Shown here piece by piece: positions 44,191 through 54,131 of a stretch of 64,000 nucleotides of DNA. The stretch's first letter is position 1, and the number at the start of each line of letters is the position of its first letter. The translations under genes and the position numbers were made by a program. The notes below the pieces were generated by a model. It saw only the letters and a list, made by a program, of their open reading frames with translations, did not search any database and was not told the DNA's origin. This DNA is from Candidatus Heimdallarchaeota archaeon (GTDB lineage Archaea; Asgardarchaeota; Heimdallarchaeia; JABLTI01). The stretch covers positions 141,765 to 205,764 of the forward strand of contig JABCTZ010000003.1 of the NCBI GenBank assembly GCA_018238155.1. The letters are read 5' to 3'.

Positions 44191-46599
44191 CTACTGATAT
44201 TCTAGATTTACAAGGTCAATTATTTTCTTACTTTTTTTAGGCCCAACACCTTCAATTTCAGTCAATTCTTCTTCAGTGGAATTTACCACTCCTTTTATCG
44301 TTCCAAAGGTTTCAAGCATACGGGACGCAAGCGTTCGATTAATTCCTGGAAATGAGCTTATTACTTGTACAGAGTTTTCCTTTGGATTTGAAATCCTCAT
44401 TGCTTTTCGAATCAATGTTGGTCGTTTTTTGTTTTTTTGCTCACGCATCGCAAGACGCTTCAAGATAACTGCTGTTTCTTCTGATGACTGTGTCTGAATA
44501 ATAGATACACCAAAGTCTATCATAAAAGAAGACAACGCACCTGCAATAGCTTCTGGATGTATTCCACCCGAAGGGAACCCCTCAATAAGTAGAATTGGGA
44601 TTTGATAAGCATTTGTCATTGAGCCGAGTTGTGCAAATAACCGTCCATCAATTATTGATGAAAGCAAATCCTCTCCTTTTTTGTACTCTACAACAACTCG
44701 ATCACTTAAAATGTAATCTCCACAATCAAGTTGTTTGAAATCAAGATCGATCCCCTCTTTTTTGAGATAAAATAAAATCTTACTATTCTTTTCTCTACTA
44801 TCAATAATAATTTTAATCGGATTAGAATTTGTTTTTACTGTTTTTGGTTTTTTAATTGTTTGAGTTTCTTCAATTTGCTCTTCAACTTGCTTTTCCTCCC
44901 ATGTTGATTTTTGCCAATTTTCTAAATCGTTCAGCGCAATTTTGAAGGAAGCAAGCTTTTCATTCAGTGCAGGAGCTTCAAACTCAATATCTGCATCATT
45001 ATTTTTCTCATCAGAAGGTTTTGAATCTTTAATAACTGGAGCAAATGCACGCGTATCTACTTCCGGTTCTTTTTCTAACTCTATTTTTAACCAAGAAATA
45101 TCGCTCAGAAGAATATTCATTCTTCTTTCCTTTGCATTAGAGATATAGTGTAATGTAGTATCTGCTGTATGATGAGTTGTTAATACAACCACTCGACCTT
45201 TTTGTTTGCGCCCTGTTCGTCCTGCTCTTTGAATTTTTCTTATGGCGGATGCCGTGCCATCATAAAAAATCACTAGATTACACTCATCAACATCTAACCC
45301 TTCCTCTAAAACACTGGTAGAAACTAGGACTGGGAATTTATCATTTCTAAAAGCTTCAAGGAGAGCGATTTGCTTTTTCTGAGACAATCCTCCCCTTCTT
45401 CCTTTGCCTTGTCCAACAAAAGCTTTTGATTCTATTCCTCTCTCAGTTAAGGCTTCGCTTATGGCATAACAAGTAGCTCTAAGGTTACAGAATATTAACA
45501 CTCGAGAGTTTATTAGATCAACTTTATCTAAAATATCTAATAAATAAAGCAGTTTGGGGTGAATTACTCCTTGCTCTTGTAAAATAGCTATACTTTCAAC
45601 CATTTTCCGGAATTCTTCTAAATTGAAAAGACCCTTAATACTCTTACTATTTCGCTCCTTCCAAGTTTGAATCAAAGAATATGTGCTAGGGATGCCTTGA
45701 CTTTCTATTGTTTCTCGTAATAATTGAATATATACTAATCTATTACAAGCCATAATTTCAAGATAATTTGCTCGAAAATTTTCCGATAATTGGTTTTTGA
45801 TTTTAAGTAGTTCTCCTTTGTAGAGATAACTGAACCTTTTTTCAGTGATATTTTTATTACGTAAAAAGGCAACTTCCCTCTCTCCGAGTTGATTAATTAT
45901 TTTCAATATTTCTTCGAACTCTAGTGGAAGAGGAACTTCAATACGTTCAATTTTAACTTGTTGAATATACTGTCTAACTTCGGGGTCATCTTTTGGTCTG
46001 CTTTCAACTGACTCAATAAACAAATTCTTACAAATTTCTAGTATTGCATCTTTATCTGTTCCAGGAGAAGCAGTTAAAGCGATTATTCTCATTTTAGGAT
46101 TCATTTGATGCATAATATCTGCTATATGAACGTAATCGTAATCTCCTCTTGCTCGGTGAGCTTCATCAAAATAAACTAATTTACATTTTTTAGGGTCGAG
46201 ATGGTTGTGAATAATATCATTCCGAATTGTTTGAGGAGTGGCAATAATCACTTTTGCGGTTGTAATAATCTTTTTGCGAGTAGCAGGGGCTATTGCTCCC
46301 GAAAGCTCAACTATCTTTTTCTCAGGTATTTTCAGGAAATTGCGAAATGATTTTGCATGTTGATTTACTAACGGTTTTGTTGGAGCCATGATAAGAATAT
46401 ACTCACCTTCTCCATTTAGCTCTCCTTTCTGTAATAAAAATGCAATATGCAGTACAGAAATAATTGTTTTTCCGGTTCCCGTGGGGAGAACAACTAAGGT
46501 GTTTTTGTTGATACAAGTGCTCAAGATCGTTTGCTGAAATAATCTTGGTTCGATACCTGTACTCAAATAAGGGTGGGTTATTGTTTCAGCTTTAGCCAA
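44191..46599 (-). CDS. hef: Hef helicase-nuclease (FANCM/XPF-like)
   Basis: 802 residues. The N-terminal superfamily 2 helicase has LPTGTGKTIIS, FDEAHRARGDYDY, LTASPGTD, STSVLEEGLDV and QRAGRTGRKQKG, as in FANCM/Hef, which acts at stalled forks. A charged linker (~residues 520-590) joins a C-terminal XPF nuclease domain (~600-735) with IIIDSREKNSKI and SSIIDGRLFAQL, then a tandem HhH (FPGINRTLASRMLETFG, EIEGVGPKKSKKI). The nuclease motif normally reads ERK; here it is VVVEYKKGED, with Tyr in place of Arg (~residue 637). ATG 46599 has an SD-like GAGGAAAT upstream. It is convergent with radB. Confidence 0.94.
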   Translation of the reverse strand: MAKAETITHPYLSTGIEPRLFQQTILSTCINKNTLVVLPTGTGKTIISVLHIAFLLQKGELNGEGEYILIMAPTKPLVNQHAKSFRNFLKIPEKKIVELSGAIAPATRKKIITTAKVIIATPQTIRNDIIHNHLDPKKCKLVYFDEAHRARGDYDYVHIADIMHQMNPKMRIIALTASPGTDKDAILEICKNLFIESVESRPKDDPEVRQYIQQVKIERIEVPLPLEFEEILKIINQLGEREVAFLRNKNITEKRFSYLYKGELLKIKNQLSENFRANYLEIMACNRLVYIQLLRETIESQGIPSTYSLIQTWKERNSKSIKGLFNLEEFRKMVESIAILQEQGVIHPKLLYLLDILDKVDLINSRVLIFCNLRATCYAISEALTERGIESKAFVGQGKGRRGGLSQKKQIALLEAFRNDKFPVLVSTSVLEEGLDVDECNLVIFYDGTASAIRKIQRAGRTGRKQKGRVVVLTTHHTADTTLHYISNAKERRMNILLSDISWLKIELEKEPEVDTRAFAPVIKDSKPSDEKNNDADIEFEAPALNEKLASFKIALNDLENWQKSTWEEKQVEEQIEETQTIKKPKTVKTNSNPIKIIIDSREKNSKILFYLKKEGIDLDFKQLDCGDYILSDRVVVEYKKGEDLLSSIIDGRLFAQLGSMTNAYQIPILLIEGFPSGGIHPEAIAGALSSFMIDFGVSIIQTQSSEETAVILKRLAMREQKNKKRPTLIRKAMRISNPKENSVQVISSFPGINRTLASRMLETFGTIKGVVNSTEEELTEIEGVGPKKSKKIIDLVNLEYQ

Positions 46600-46704
46600 T
46601 TATTTCCTCTCGAGAGGTTCATTTCCTCAATATATAATCCAAAGTATTGTATTTAAGCAGCTAAATTTTGATTTAATGTTTCTTCTAAAGTTCGATTTCT
46701 TGTG

Positions 46705-46725
46705 TTTAGCTACTTAAAAAGAATT
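46705..46725 (+). promoter_or_regulatory. Promoter element TTTAGCT/TTAAAAA, copy 3
   Basis: TTTAGCTACTTAAAAAGAAT lies ~30 bases before the TTG start of the HerA-like gene, consistent with a short leader. Confidence 0.6.
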
Positions 46726-46754
46726 TTTAGTAGTACTAGTTGAGGTAATGCTAA

Positions 46755-49700
46755 TTGATAGAGAATATTCCATCATCCAATAACTCCAATCCAAAAATAG
46801 GTGCTGAATTCTATATTTATAAGAATAAGAATTCAAAAATGGATGAATCTATATTGGTCCAACACTTCCCAGAAAATAGATCATATTCATTACATGTCTA
46901 TTCTATTGTACTGCTTAAAACTCCTGTAACAAAAATGGGTAGAAATGAAATAGATTTAAGAAAAAAAGTGGGGAAAAATTTCCAAAACCCTCTAAGCATT
47001 ATTGGAAACCAAAAGAAAGGAAGTCTCTCGTTTACAAGGATTTTTATTAAAAACCCTGAAGAAAAGAAATATTTAGAAAAATTAAAAGAAAAATATCCAA
47101 ATAAGAAGAATGTTAAATCCAAAGTACATTTCTTTCCTCTACTAGTTTTAGTAGCCAATTATTGTGATTATTACAATTACACAGATGAGAAAAGTAACAT
47201 TGAAGAATTGATTCAAGAATCACTAATTGATTTTGATATTAGAATCCAAGAACAAGTTCATCAGACATTAAGAGTTATTGGCAGTCCTCTCTATTTGAAA
47301 GGATATTCTAGCCTACTCAATTTTCACATCTCAAGAGAAATACCAAATAGTATTCTTGTAAAATTGACTGATAATAAGAAAATACTAGCTACAACACAAT
47401 TATCAAATTATACTGTTTTAGGACCTGTTGTAAAAGGTATGAGAAAAGAGATTAGTGAACAAAAACCTCTATTCAATAAATTCGCTGAACCAACAGCAAT
47501 AACACACATTTTGAATAGTAATGATAAATTGTTATCAATTCCTGAAGATCTATTCCCAATTATTGTAGTTGGAGAACCCAATGCTCGACGAAATGTTATC
47601 TTCAACATGCTCAACAATTTAAATTCAAGATTTCTTATGTTTGATCCTGAAGAAAATTATGGTAAATTTGCTGAAAATAACCCTCGTATTAGGGGGTACC
47701 TATTAGGGCAGAATTTTATGCTCAATATTATTGGTACAGAAGGGGACTATATACGAGAACAAGTGTATTCATATTGGTTTGCAAAAATCATTGCTTTTTC
47801 TACTGGTCTCAGAAAAGAGCTAGAGAAAACGTTGGAAACATATTTGCTAGGTGCATATAAAGATCCAAGTAATCAAAGTAAAACAGAAATACAATTCCAA
47901 AAATTCGCTAATCAAGAAATAACTTCTGAAGTTACTAAAATGGGTAGAAATGAAGCAAGTGTAATTTCAAATGTTCTATATCCTCTGGGTACCTATGATG
48001 AGCTTTCACTCATTACTCGAATTGGGCGTTCCAATTCTCTCGAGACACTATTTGATACAAAAGGATCCATAATTCAATTTGCTAAAGATGATGAACAATT
48101 AACTAAAATTGCTTACCTTTTTACTCTGTTAAAATTGCGTAGTATTCAAAATGATGATCCGAAAATATTAGTTTTAGAAAATTTAGATTCAATTATTGGT
48201 TCCGAATCATGGAAAGATGGTGATTTAAGTAATTTAATTCTTAGTTTAATGGATAAGTATCATCTGGTTATCGGTATTCGTTCTCCATCAAAAGTCAAAG
48301 AGATTTTCAAGAATGCTAAAACTAAATTTATCAATCGATTATTACTTCCTGTAGACCAACAATTACTTGAAAAAGAATACAACATTTCAAACCCTGAACT
48401 CACTTCATTGAAGCAATTCTCAGATAGAGAGTTCTTAACGCTTCTTCCTGATTTTTCATCCGCCCAAAGAGTTAAGGTTGACTCTGTTCCGGATATTAAA
48501 ATGAGAGTCAAAATCGATCAATTAGAACGGGAAAGCTCTCAAAGAATACTAAAATCAGAAAATTACCTGCGAAGGGATGGCATTCCACCTGAAACTCAAA
48601 AAGCATTATTCGAATTAATTAAAATACTAAAAGATAAACCAAGAAAGATGTTGCCAATCGAAGGGCTAGAACGTTTAATTTCCAATTGCAGTGAAATAGA
48701 TGTTATTCGTGCAAAAGAAATAGCACTATCTGATGCATTTATTACTCATATTGAAAGCAGTCCTACTGATTCTGAAGAGACCATTATTCTTGCAAAACTA
48801 ACTGAATTGGGCGAAGAATATTATAAAAGCTATTTGTCTTTGCAAGAAAGAATGCCAAAAATTTCTCTAAAGTCCTTGGCTTCTGAGAAAGATTTTGAGG
48901 TGAAGATTTTTGCTAAATTGTCAGCAATAAAAGAAGATTTAGCTATAGATGATTTCAAGAATGCCTTAGATGAAATGTTAGAGGTTACAGTTAGGTTACT
49001 AGCTGTGTTACCTGAATCTGAACGATTTGTTTCTGGAAAAATCACTTCAAAATTGTTAGATCATTGGTCTTATTTATCCTCACTTAAAGCAACAGAAAAT
49101 GAGCGGAAAGTTCAACGGCAATACCAAGAGTTCTCACAAATTGTGAAAAACGCTTTGAAAAATATCAAACATGATATTTTAGATAAAAAAGAGATCCTTC
49201 AAGAAATTAAAACAACAAGTGACGATTTTCAACTGGAAAATGAAAAAAAAGGTGAAGAGCAAAAATCAGACGAATTTGAATATGATTTTGATTTTATAAA
49301 GGATGAAAAAAATAATTCCAATCAATCCAATTTACAACAAAATAATGATACAACAACTTCTTCCAAAGAAAGAGAAAATTCAAGTCGTTTTCTTGCTGCA
49401 ACAGATGATTTGCGATCTGCAGGCTTGTCTCATAGAGATTCAAATGGGGGTATTTTTAAACCAAAAAAAGTAAAACAAACGAAGGTACTTTATGATCCCT
49501 TTGAATCAAAGTCCGAAGATAAATCCGTAATAGATATTTATTTTGATCAACAAGAAAATGAAGTTACTCACATGAAGGAGTTGCTAATGAAACAATTAGC
49601 AAAGAAATTTGAAATAGATAAAATTGACGATGAAGATTTCCTTTGGCACTGTTTGAATTCAAGATTTAGTGGAAATTTGAATGATGGATATACAATATCA

Positions 49701-49859
49701 GAAGTAGTTTCAACATTGAAGAAACTAGAACGTGAAGTAAAGTCCGAAGCATTAATTTCTGATGAGACTATCAAGAGGTTAGAGAAGCTGATAATGAGCT
49801 CTAAATTGATTGATGAAAAATTAGAAATCGATTTAAAACAATATTTAGCAGAGCAATAA
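46755..49859 (+). CDS. HerA/VirB4-like ATPase fold with degenerate Walker motifs
   Basis: 1034 residues from TTG 46755 (GAGGT 8 bases upstream). The layout matches HerA: N-terminal beta-rich region, P-loop position FPIIVVGEPNARRNVIFNML (~residues 268-287), RFLMFDPEENYGKF (as in HerA LIFDPHGEY), Walker B position KILVLENLDSIIG (~473), and the VIGIRSPSKVKEI and FINRLLLPVDQQLL elements of the core end. The P-loop lacks the GxGK(S/T) core and Walker B has Glu-Asn where Asp-Glu is expected, so it is probably ATPase-dead. The C-terminal ~400 residues are charged, helical and partly winged-helix-like. It is convergent with a nuclease-like gene. Confidence 0.75.
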   Translation: MIENIPSSNNSNPKIGAEFYIYKNKNSKMDESILVQHFPENRSYSLHVYSIVLLKTPVTKMGRNEIDLRKKVGKNFQNPLSIIGNQKKGSLSFTRIFIKNPEEKKYLEKLKEKYPNKKNVKSKVHFFPLLVLVANYCDYYNYTDEKSNIEELIQESLIDFDIRIQEQVHQTLRVIGSPLYLKGYSSLLNFHISREIPNSILVKLTDNKKILATTQLSNYTVLGPVVKGMRKEISEQKPLFNKFAEPTAITHILNSNDKLLSIPEDLFPIIVVGEPNARRNVIFNMLNNLNSRFLMFDPEENYGKFAENNPRIRGYLLGQNFMLNIIGTEGDYIREQVYSYWFAKIIAFSTGLRKELEKTLETYLLGAYKDPSNQSKTEIQFQKFANQEITSEVTKMGRNEASVISNVLYPLGTYDELSLITRIGRSNSLETLFDTKGSIIQFAKDDEQLTKIAYLFTLLKLRSIQNDDPKILVLENLDSIIGSESWKDGDLSNLILSLMDKYHLVIGIRSPSKVKEIFKNAKTKFINRLLLPVDQQLLEKEYNISNPELTSLKQFSDREFLTLLPDFSSAQRVKVDSVPDIKMRVKIDQLERESSQRILKSENYLRRDGIPPETQKALFELIKILKDKPRKMLPIEGLERLISNCSEIDVIRAKEIALSDAFITHIESSPTDSEETIILAKLTELGEEYYKSYLSLQERMPKISLKSLASEKDFEVKIFAKLSAIKEDLAIDDFKNALDEMLEVTVRLLAVLPESERFVSGKITSKLLDHWSYLSSLKATENERKVQRQYQEFSQIVKNALKNIKHDILDKKEILQEIKTTSDDFQLENEKKGEEQKSDEFEYDFDFIKDEKNNSNQSNLQQNNDTTTSSKERENSSRFLAATDDLRSAGLSHRDSNGGIFKPKKVKQTKVLYDPFESKSEDKSVIDIYFDQQENEVTHMKELLMKQLAKKFEIDKIDDEDFLWHCLNSRFSGNLNDGYTISEVVSTLKKLEREVKSEALISDETIKRLEKLIMSSKLIDEKLEIDLKQYLAEQ

Positions 49860-49869
49860 ACAATGATGA

Positions 49870-50358
49870 CTATGACAAATGCAGTAGTCTCTTCTGTATC
49901 AAACTTTTAATTACATTCCTAATATAGGGTGAGATTTCAATATCAACAGGTTCGAGAACAGGGAGAAGTGTTCCAATTGTGGAAACTTTGATAACACCAA
50001 TGCCTTTGGATTTTGCTAATTGTAATTGTTCTGCATCTGTAGGCGTGCTATATTCTGCAGGATATGCTAAGAAAACCCTTTGGGCAAAATTTCTGTATAA
50101 TAATGGATGTGTAGACCAAAACCCATTTTCAACTTCAATAAAAATAATAATATCTCCTTTAACCGCAGCAACATCAATGCGCACTTTAGTTAGATCTTTA
50201 CCAGTTATTTTTTTGATATTCAAATGTGCTTCATTTAACACTAATTCAGTAACAGCATGGTAGCCTAATTTATCTAAGTGATAGATTAACACTCGAGCAA
50301 TTTCCTTCTCTGAAAGGCGAGTAGTTTTCTTTTTAGTTGAACTTGTTTCTTCAGTCAA
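49870..50358 (-). CDS. PD-(D/E)XK-like nuclease, small
   Basis: 162 residues. A helix (ARVLIYHLDKLGYHAVTELV) and then KVRIDVAAVKGDIIIFIEVE fit a restriction-endonuclease fold: Asp of RIDVAAV as motif II and E-x-E of FIEVE as the motif III variant, followed by a helix (RNFAQRVFLAYPAE) and AKSKGIGVIKVS. ExE instead of ExK is known in some inactive or divergent members. It may be a DNA-repair or restriction-type nuclease. It faces the HerA-like gene across 10 bases. Confidence 0.7.
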   Translation of the reverse strand: MTEETSSTKKKTTRLSEKEIARVLIYHLDKLGYHAVTELVLNEAHLNIKKITGKDLTKVRIDVAAVKGDIIIFIEVENGFWSTHPLLYRNFAQRVFLAYPAEYSTPTDAEQLQLAKSKGIGVIKVSTIGTLLPVLEPVDIEISPYIRNVIKSLIQKRLLHLS

Positions 50359-50414
50359 TGTGGTCTCAGTAGTTTACTGCCCAATAATCAATATAAAACT
50401 ACAAATAATCTCTA

Positions 50415-50435
50415 TTTAGCTCTTTTAAAAGAAAA
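50415..50435 (+). promoter_or_regulatory. Promoter element TTTAGCT/TTTTAAAA, copy 4
   Basis: TTTAGCTCTTTTAAAAGAAA, nearly identical to copy 1, lies ~85-105 bases before the membrane protein at 50520. Confidence 0.65.
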
Positions 50436-50519
50436 TTTGCTAGAATTAAGTTGACTAGATTCAATTTCTAGTAGATTACAATGAAAATACCGTTATAAAT
50501 TAGAAGGAAGAAAAGAGCA

Positions 50520-51335
50520 ATGATTGAAACTATTCAAGGGATATTCATAGCAATTGATACTACTGTATTTGAGAGTTATTTGGAATGGTTACAAAATATC
50601 TTAAAATATACCGGAATGTCTCTTGGAGCGATTTTTCTTTTTCTGATAACCTTCTGGTTAGTACAAAATTTACTTCTAGTTATGTTAGCAGAAATGATTC
50701 CAATGATAAAAGGTATACTCGCAATTCTAGAGTTTCTTTTGCTTCCGGGAACATTGATGCACTTAGTGTGGCATGTTTTGGCAGCTAAAAAAATGAACAT
50801 TCCAAGTGAACATGTAGGCAATATGGGTTACGGTTGGAGTCGGTCAGGCATAAGACTTGTGCGTGATCTGGGAAGTTTACGTGAGGCTATGATATTCTAT
50901 TATGCTCCATTAATGAATATTCCAGTAATCATTGGTTGGGTTATGCCTGGAATGATGTTATTTCAATGGTTGGATTCATTGATAGATAATACCGTATTTT
51001 ACTGGATATGGTTGTATATACTAGTTTCACTCATAATGTTTGGTTTACCTGATATTGCTGATTTAGTAAACCCGTTCCAAATATCAATAATTAAAACACC
51101 TGAATTCTTCGTTTTTGTGATGTTTTATGTCGTTATTGCTCCTACAACACTCATTTTTTGGGGGTGGGGAATAACCATTATATTCTCACTAATTTATGCC
51201 ATTAGTGCATTTTATGAAGTAAATACTATTTCAAAGCATGAAGAAAAGCGGCTTATGAAATCATTTGATAAATATTTTGCAACAACAAAAACGATAACAA
51301 AAGCTCCACCAAAAGTGTTAACGGATACAGAATAA
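50520..51335 (+). CDS. Multi-pass membrane protein with HxxxH motif
   Basis: 271 residues, about six hydrophobic segments. One helix carries PGTLMHLVWHVLAAKKM, whose HxxxH pair resembles the HExxH zinc site of M50-type intramembrane proteases but lacks the Glu. A polar loop follows (GNMGYGWSRSGIRLVRDLG), then more TM helices and a basic/Thr-rich cytosolic tail. It may be a divergent or inactive relative of M50 proteases. An SD-like GAAGGAAG lies upstream of ATG 50520. Confidence 0.65.
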   Translation: MIETIQGIFIAIDTTVFESYLEWLQNILKYTGMSLGAIFLFLITFWLVQNLLLVMLAEMIPMIKGILAILEFLLLPGTLMHLVWHVLAAKKMNIPSEHVGNMGYGWSRSGIRLVRDLGSLREAMIFYYAPLMNIPVIIGWVMPGMMLFQWLDSLIDNTVFYWIWLYILVSLIMFGLPDIADLVNPFQISIIKTPEFFVFVMFYVVIAPTTLIFWGWGITIIFSLIYAISAFYEVNTISKHEEKRLMKSFDKYFATTKTITKAPPKVLTDTE

Positions 51336-51359
51336 TCATTTCAATACTAAGGATTATTC

Positions 51360-52103
51360 CTAATCCTTTTTTTCATGAAGTTTTATGAATTCAAAGAGAC
51401 TGATAATATCTTTTTGTAATCTTCTAATGAGGATTATTGGTGCAATACGTTCTGTAGCAAGATCATGTTCAAAAGCAATTATTAGATTTTCAAGTTGCTT
51501 CAAGAAATAGCTCGAATATTGAGGAGTAATTTGTAGCTGTGGTTGATCCATAATTAAATGAATTGTTCCTGTATAAGTTTTATCGCAAACTAGTTTTGTT
51601 ACTTCCCAGAAAAGCTGCTCATAAATTGCTACTCCTACATCTGTTAGGCGTTCAAGAATAGCCTCAACAAGAGGTTGTATTTTTAGTAATTTTCTGATTT
51701 CATTTAATACTTTTGGATCTTCAGGAATAATTCTTAAAAGACGATAATTGCTCAATTCAATATATTTCCTGTAGATTGGATGTTGTGTTGGGATGGGGTC
51801 AACTTTTGTTTTCATTGCAGAACCAATATATTCTCCGTCATAAACAAGACGGATTAAGTGAATTGGACCACCTATTTGAAGAAGATTTTTCCGCAAAAAC
51901 ATGTCTACAGGGGCGTAAATGTCATCATTGCTCCATATTTGAACAAAAATATCTTTTGAACTTGGATCAGTTAGTACCAATCTAAGATATGGTTGCTTGT
52001 TTTTGGCAACAAGATCTAATGCAGCTTTCAATGTAGCGAAAATGCTTACTTCCCTTGGATTTTGTAGTTCTCTGAAGAAGAGAATAGGTTCTTCATTTGA
52101 CAT
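51360..52103 (-). CDS. Soluble alpha/beta protein, unknown
   Basis: About 247 residues from ATG 52103 or the preceding TTG 52106, with GGAGAAAG ~9-12 bases upstream; the frame is open to 52160. The N-terminal ~100 residues are beta-rich (YLRLVLTDPSSKDIFVQIW, PIHLIRLVYDGEYIG) and may be an OB-like barrel; the C-terminal half is helical. No known motif. It lies between two convergent genes and is a single-gene unit. Confidence 0.65.
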   Translation of the reverse strand: MSNEEPILFFRELQNPREVSIFATLKAALDLVAKNKQPYLRLVLTDPSSKDIFVQIWSNDDIYAPVDMFLRKNLLQIGGPIHLIRLVYDGEYIGSAMKTKVDPIPTQHPIYRKYIELSNYRLLRIIPEDPKVLNEIRKLLKIQPLVEAILERLTDVGVAIYEQLFWEVTKLVCDKTYTGTIHLIMDQPQLQITPQYSSYFLKQLENLIIAFEHDLATERIAPIILIRRLQKDIISLFEFIKLHEKKD

Positions 52104-52283
52104 CAAAATAACTTTCTCCAATAATAGCTCAATTACAATATACACTTCAATTCTTTTCATTCCTTTTAGGGATTTTGTATTGGATGTTGTAGTTTAGAAA
52201 GTGAAATTTCCACTTGCAACTAGTAAAGAAAGAAAACATACAATTATAACAATGAGGAAGTGTGTTCTAAAACCGCACGGAAG

Positions 52284-52292
52284 CTTTAAATA
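52284..52292 (+). promoter_or_regulatory. TATA box of the thermosome gene
   Basis: CTTTAAATA preceded by CGGAAG (BRE-like) lies ~60 bases before the thermosome ATG, in a GC-richer patch that stands out. Heat-shock-type regulation is common for this gene in archaea, but no specific operator is recognised. Confidence 0.55.
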
Positions 52293-52347
52293 TCACTATA
52301 AATCACAAAAAACCATAAAATAAACATTTTCTTGGTGAGAAACAAAG

Positions 52348-53982
52348 ATGTCTCAACAAAACATTCCTGTAATATTACTAAAAGAAGGTACCCAAAGAAC
52401 TAGGGGTAAAGAAGCACAGAAAAACAATATCAGAGCTGCAATGGCTATGGCCGAGGCTGTTAAATCAACCTTGGGACCAAAAGGCTCAGATAAGATGTTG
52501 ATTGATAGCCTTGGTGATGTTGTTATAACAAACGATGGCGCAACCATTTTGGATGAAATTGATGTAGAACATCCAGCTGCAAAATTAATGGCTCAAGTAG
52601 CTAAAACTCAAGACGATCAAGCTGGAGATGGCACAACTACCGCAGTTATTCTTGCAGGCACTCTACTCAAAGATGCAGATTCTCTAATTGAATTAGGTAT
52701 TCATCCTTCCATTATCATCAGCGGTTTCAAGAAAGCTGTTGATAAAGCATTATCTGTCTTAGACGAAATTGCCATTGATGTTGATTCAACAGATAAGAAA
52801 ACTTTAGCCAAAGTTGCTTCAACTTCACTCAATAGTAAAGTTGTTGCTTATGAGAAGGATCTCATGTCCAAAATCTGTATTGATGCAGTATTGCAAATTA
52901 CAGAAGATAGAAATGGTAAGAAAATCGCCGATCTTGATTGGATTAAAGTTGTTCAAAAACCAGGCAAAGCTTTGAATGATACTGAATTAATCAAAGGAGT
53001 TCTCCTTGATAAGGAAGTAGTTCATCCTGGAATGCCAAAATCAATTTCTCAAGCAAAAATTGCACTCATTGATGATAACATTGAAATCCAAAAAACTGAA
53101 TTCAGTGCAGAAATCAGAATCGAAGAGACAAGTCAAATGCAAGCATTCCTCGACCGTGAACAAACCATGATCGAAGAAATGGTTGAAAAGATTGTCAAAT
53201 CAGGTGCAAATGTATTAGTCTGTCAAAAAGGCATTGATGATTTAGCTCAACATTTCTTGGCAAAGAAAGGCATTCTTGCAGTTCGTAGAGTTAAGAAATC
53301 TGATATGGAAAAAATCTCACGAGCTACTGGTGGAAAAATCGTTTCTACACTTGATGATCTTTCAAAGAAAGATTTAGGTTTAGCCGGAAAAGTTGAAGCC
53401 ATGAAAATCGGTGATGACGATAATATACTAATTTCTGAAGTCAAGAATCCTCGCTCTGTTACAATTCTCATTCGTGGTGCAAGTAAATATGTTACCGACG
53501 AAGCTGAAAGAGCAATCAATGATGCTCTCTGCGTAGTTAGAGATGTTATTGAAGACGGTAAGATTGTTGTTGGTGGTGGTGCTTCTGAAGTAGAACTCGC
53601 AATGGAAATAAGAACACTAGCAGAAAGCACAGGTGGTCGCGAACAATTAGCAATTGAAAAATTCGCTAATGCTTTAGAAATCATTCCAAAAACACTCTCA
53701 GAAAATGCCGGTTTAGATGCTATTGATGTATTAACTGAAATCAAATCCAAGCATTCTGGTGAGACTGGATATAAATTTGGAATCGATATTTTGAAGGGCA
53801 AAGTAACTGACCTTGAAAAAGCTGGTGTCCTTGAACCTCTCAGAGTAAAATCACAAGCTATTCGCTCAGCTTCCGAAGCTGCAGAATTGATTCTCAGAAT
53901 TGATGATGTAATTGCTGCGAAATCCAAACCTGGTGGAATGCCCGGTGGTATGCCAGGTGGAATGCCACCCGGAATGATGTAA
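52348..53982 (+). CDS. thsA: Thermosome (group II chaperonin) subunit
   Basis: 544 residues, the standard length. N-terminal [20 protein letters not shown] and [16 protein letters not shown]-site [50 protein letters not shown] and [14 protein letters not shown] are signature segments. The C-terminus has the [12 protein letters not shown] tail typical of CCT/thermosome subunits. It forms a double-ring ATP-dependent folding chamber in the cytoplasm. It has its own promoter and terminator and is monocistronic. Whether other subunit paralogues exist elsewhere cannot be seen. Confidence 0.97.
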   Translation: MSQQNIPVILLKEGTQRTRGKEAQKNNIRAAMAMAEAVKSTLGPKGSDKMLIDSLGDVVITNDGATILDEIDVEHPAAKLMAQVAKTQDDQAGDGTTTAVILAGTLLKDADSLIELGIHPSIIISGFKKAVDKALSVLDEIAIDVDSTDKKTLAKVASTSLNSKVVAYEKDLMSKICIDAVLQITEDRNGKKIADLDWIKVVQKPGKALNDTELIKGVLLDKEVVHPGMPKSISQAKIALIDDNIEIQKTEFSAEIRIEETSQMQAFLDREQTMIEEMVEKIVKSGANVLVCQKGIDDLAQHFLAKKGILAVRRVKKSDMEKISRATGGKIVSTLDDLSKKDLGLAGKVEAMKIGDDDNILISEVKNPRSVTILIRGASKYVTDEAERAINDALCVVRDVIEDGKIVVGGGASEVELAMEIRTLAESTGGREQLAIEKFANALEIIPKTLSENAGLDAIDVLTEIKSKHSGETGYKFGIDILKGKVTDLEKAGVLEPLRVKSQAIRSASEAAELILRIDDVIAAKSKPGGMPGGMPGGMPPGMM

Positions 53983-54007
53983 AAAACATCAAAAATTAGT
54001 TCTAAAT

Positions 54008-54042
54008 GAGACCACTGGTCTCTCTTTTCATCTTTATTTTTT
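54008..54042 (+). terminator. Hairpin plus T-tract terminator
   Basis: GAGACC ACT GGTCTC is a perfect stem, followed by TCTTTTC and later T runs, 26 bases after the thermosome stop. Confidence 0.7.
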
Positions 54043-54131
54043 GCCTTCTTCTGATGAATGTGAGTTCATTGAAAAAAAAGTTTCTGTTGAATAAATATAA
54101 AAAGAAAATATTGTAGCTCAAGTAAATTTGA

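Noticed and set aside
53247..53927. Minus-strand ORF inside the thermosome gene
   Set aside because: Shadow frame of a strongly conserved coding sequence.
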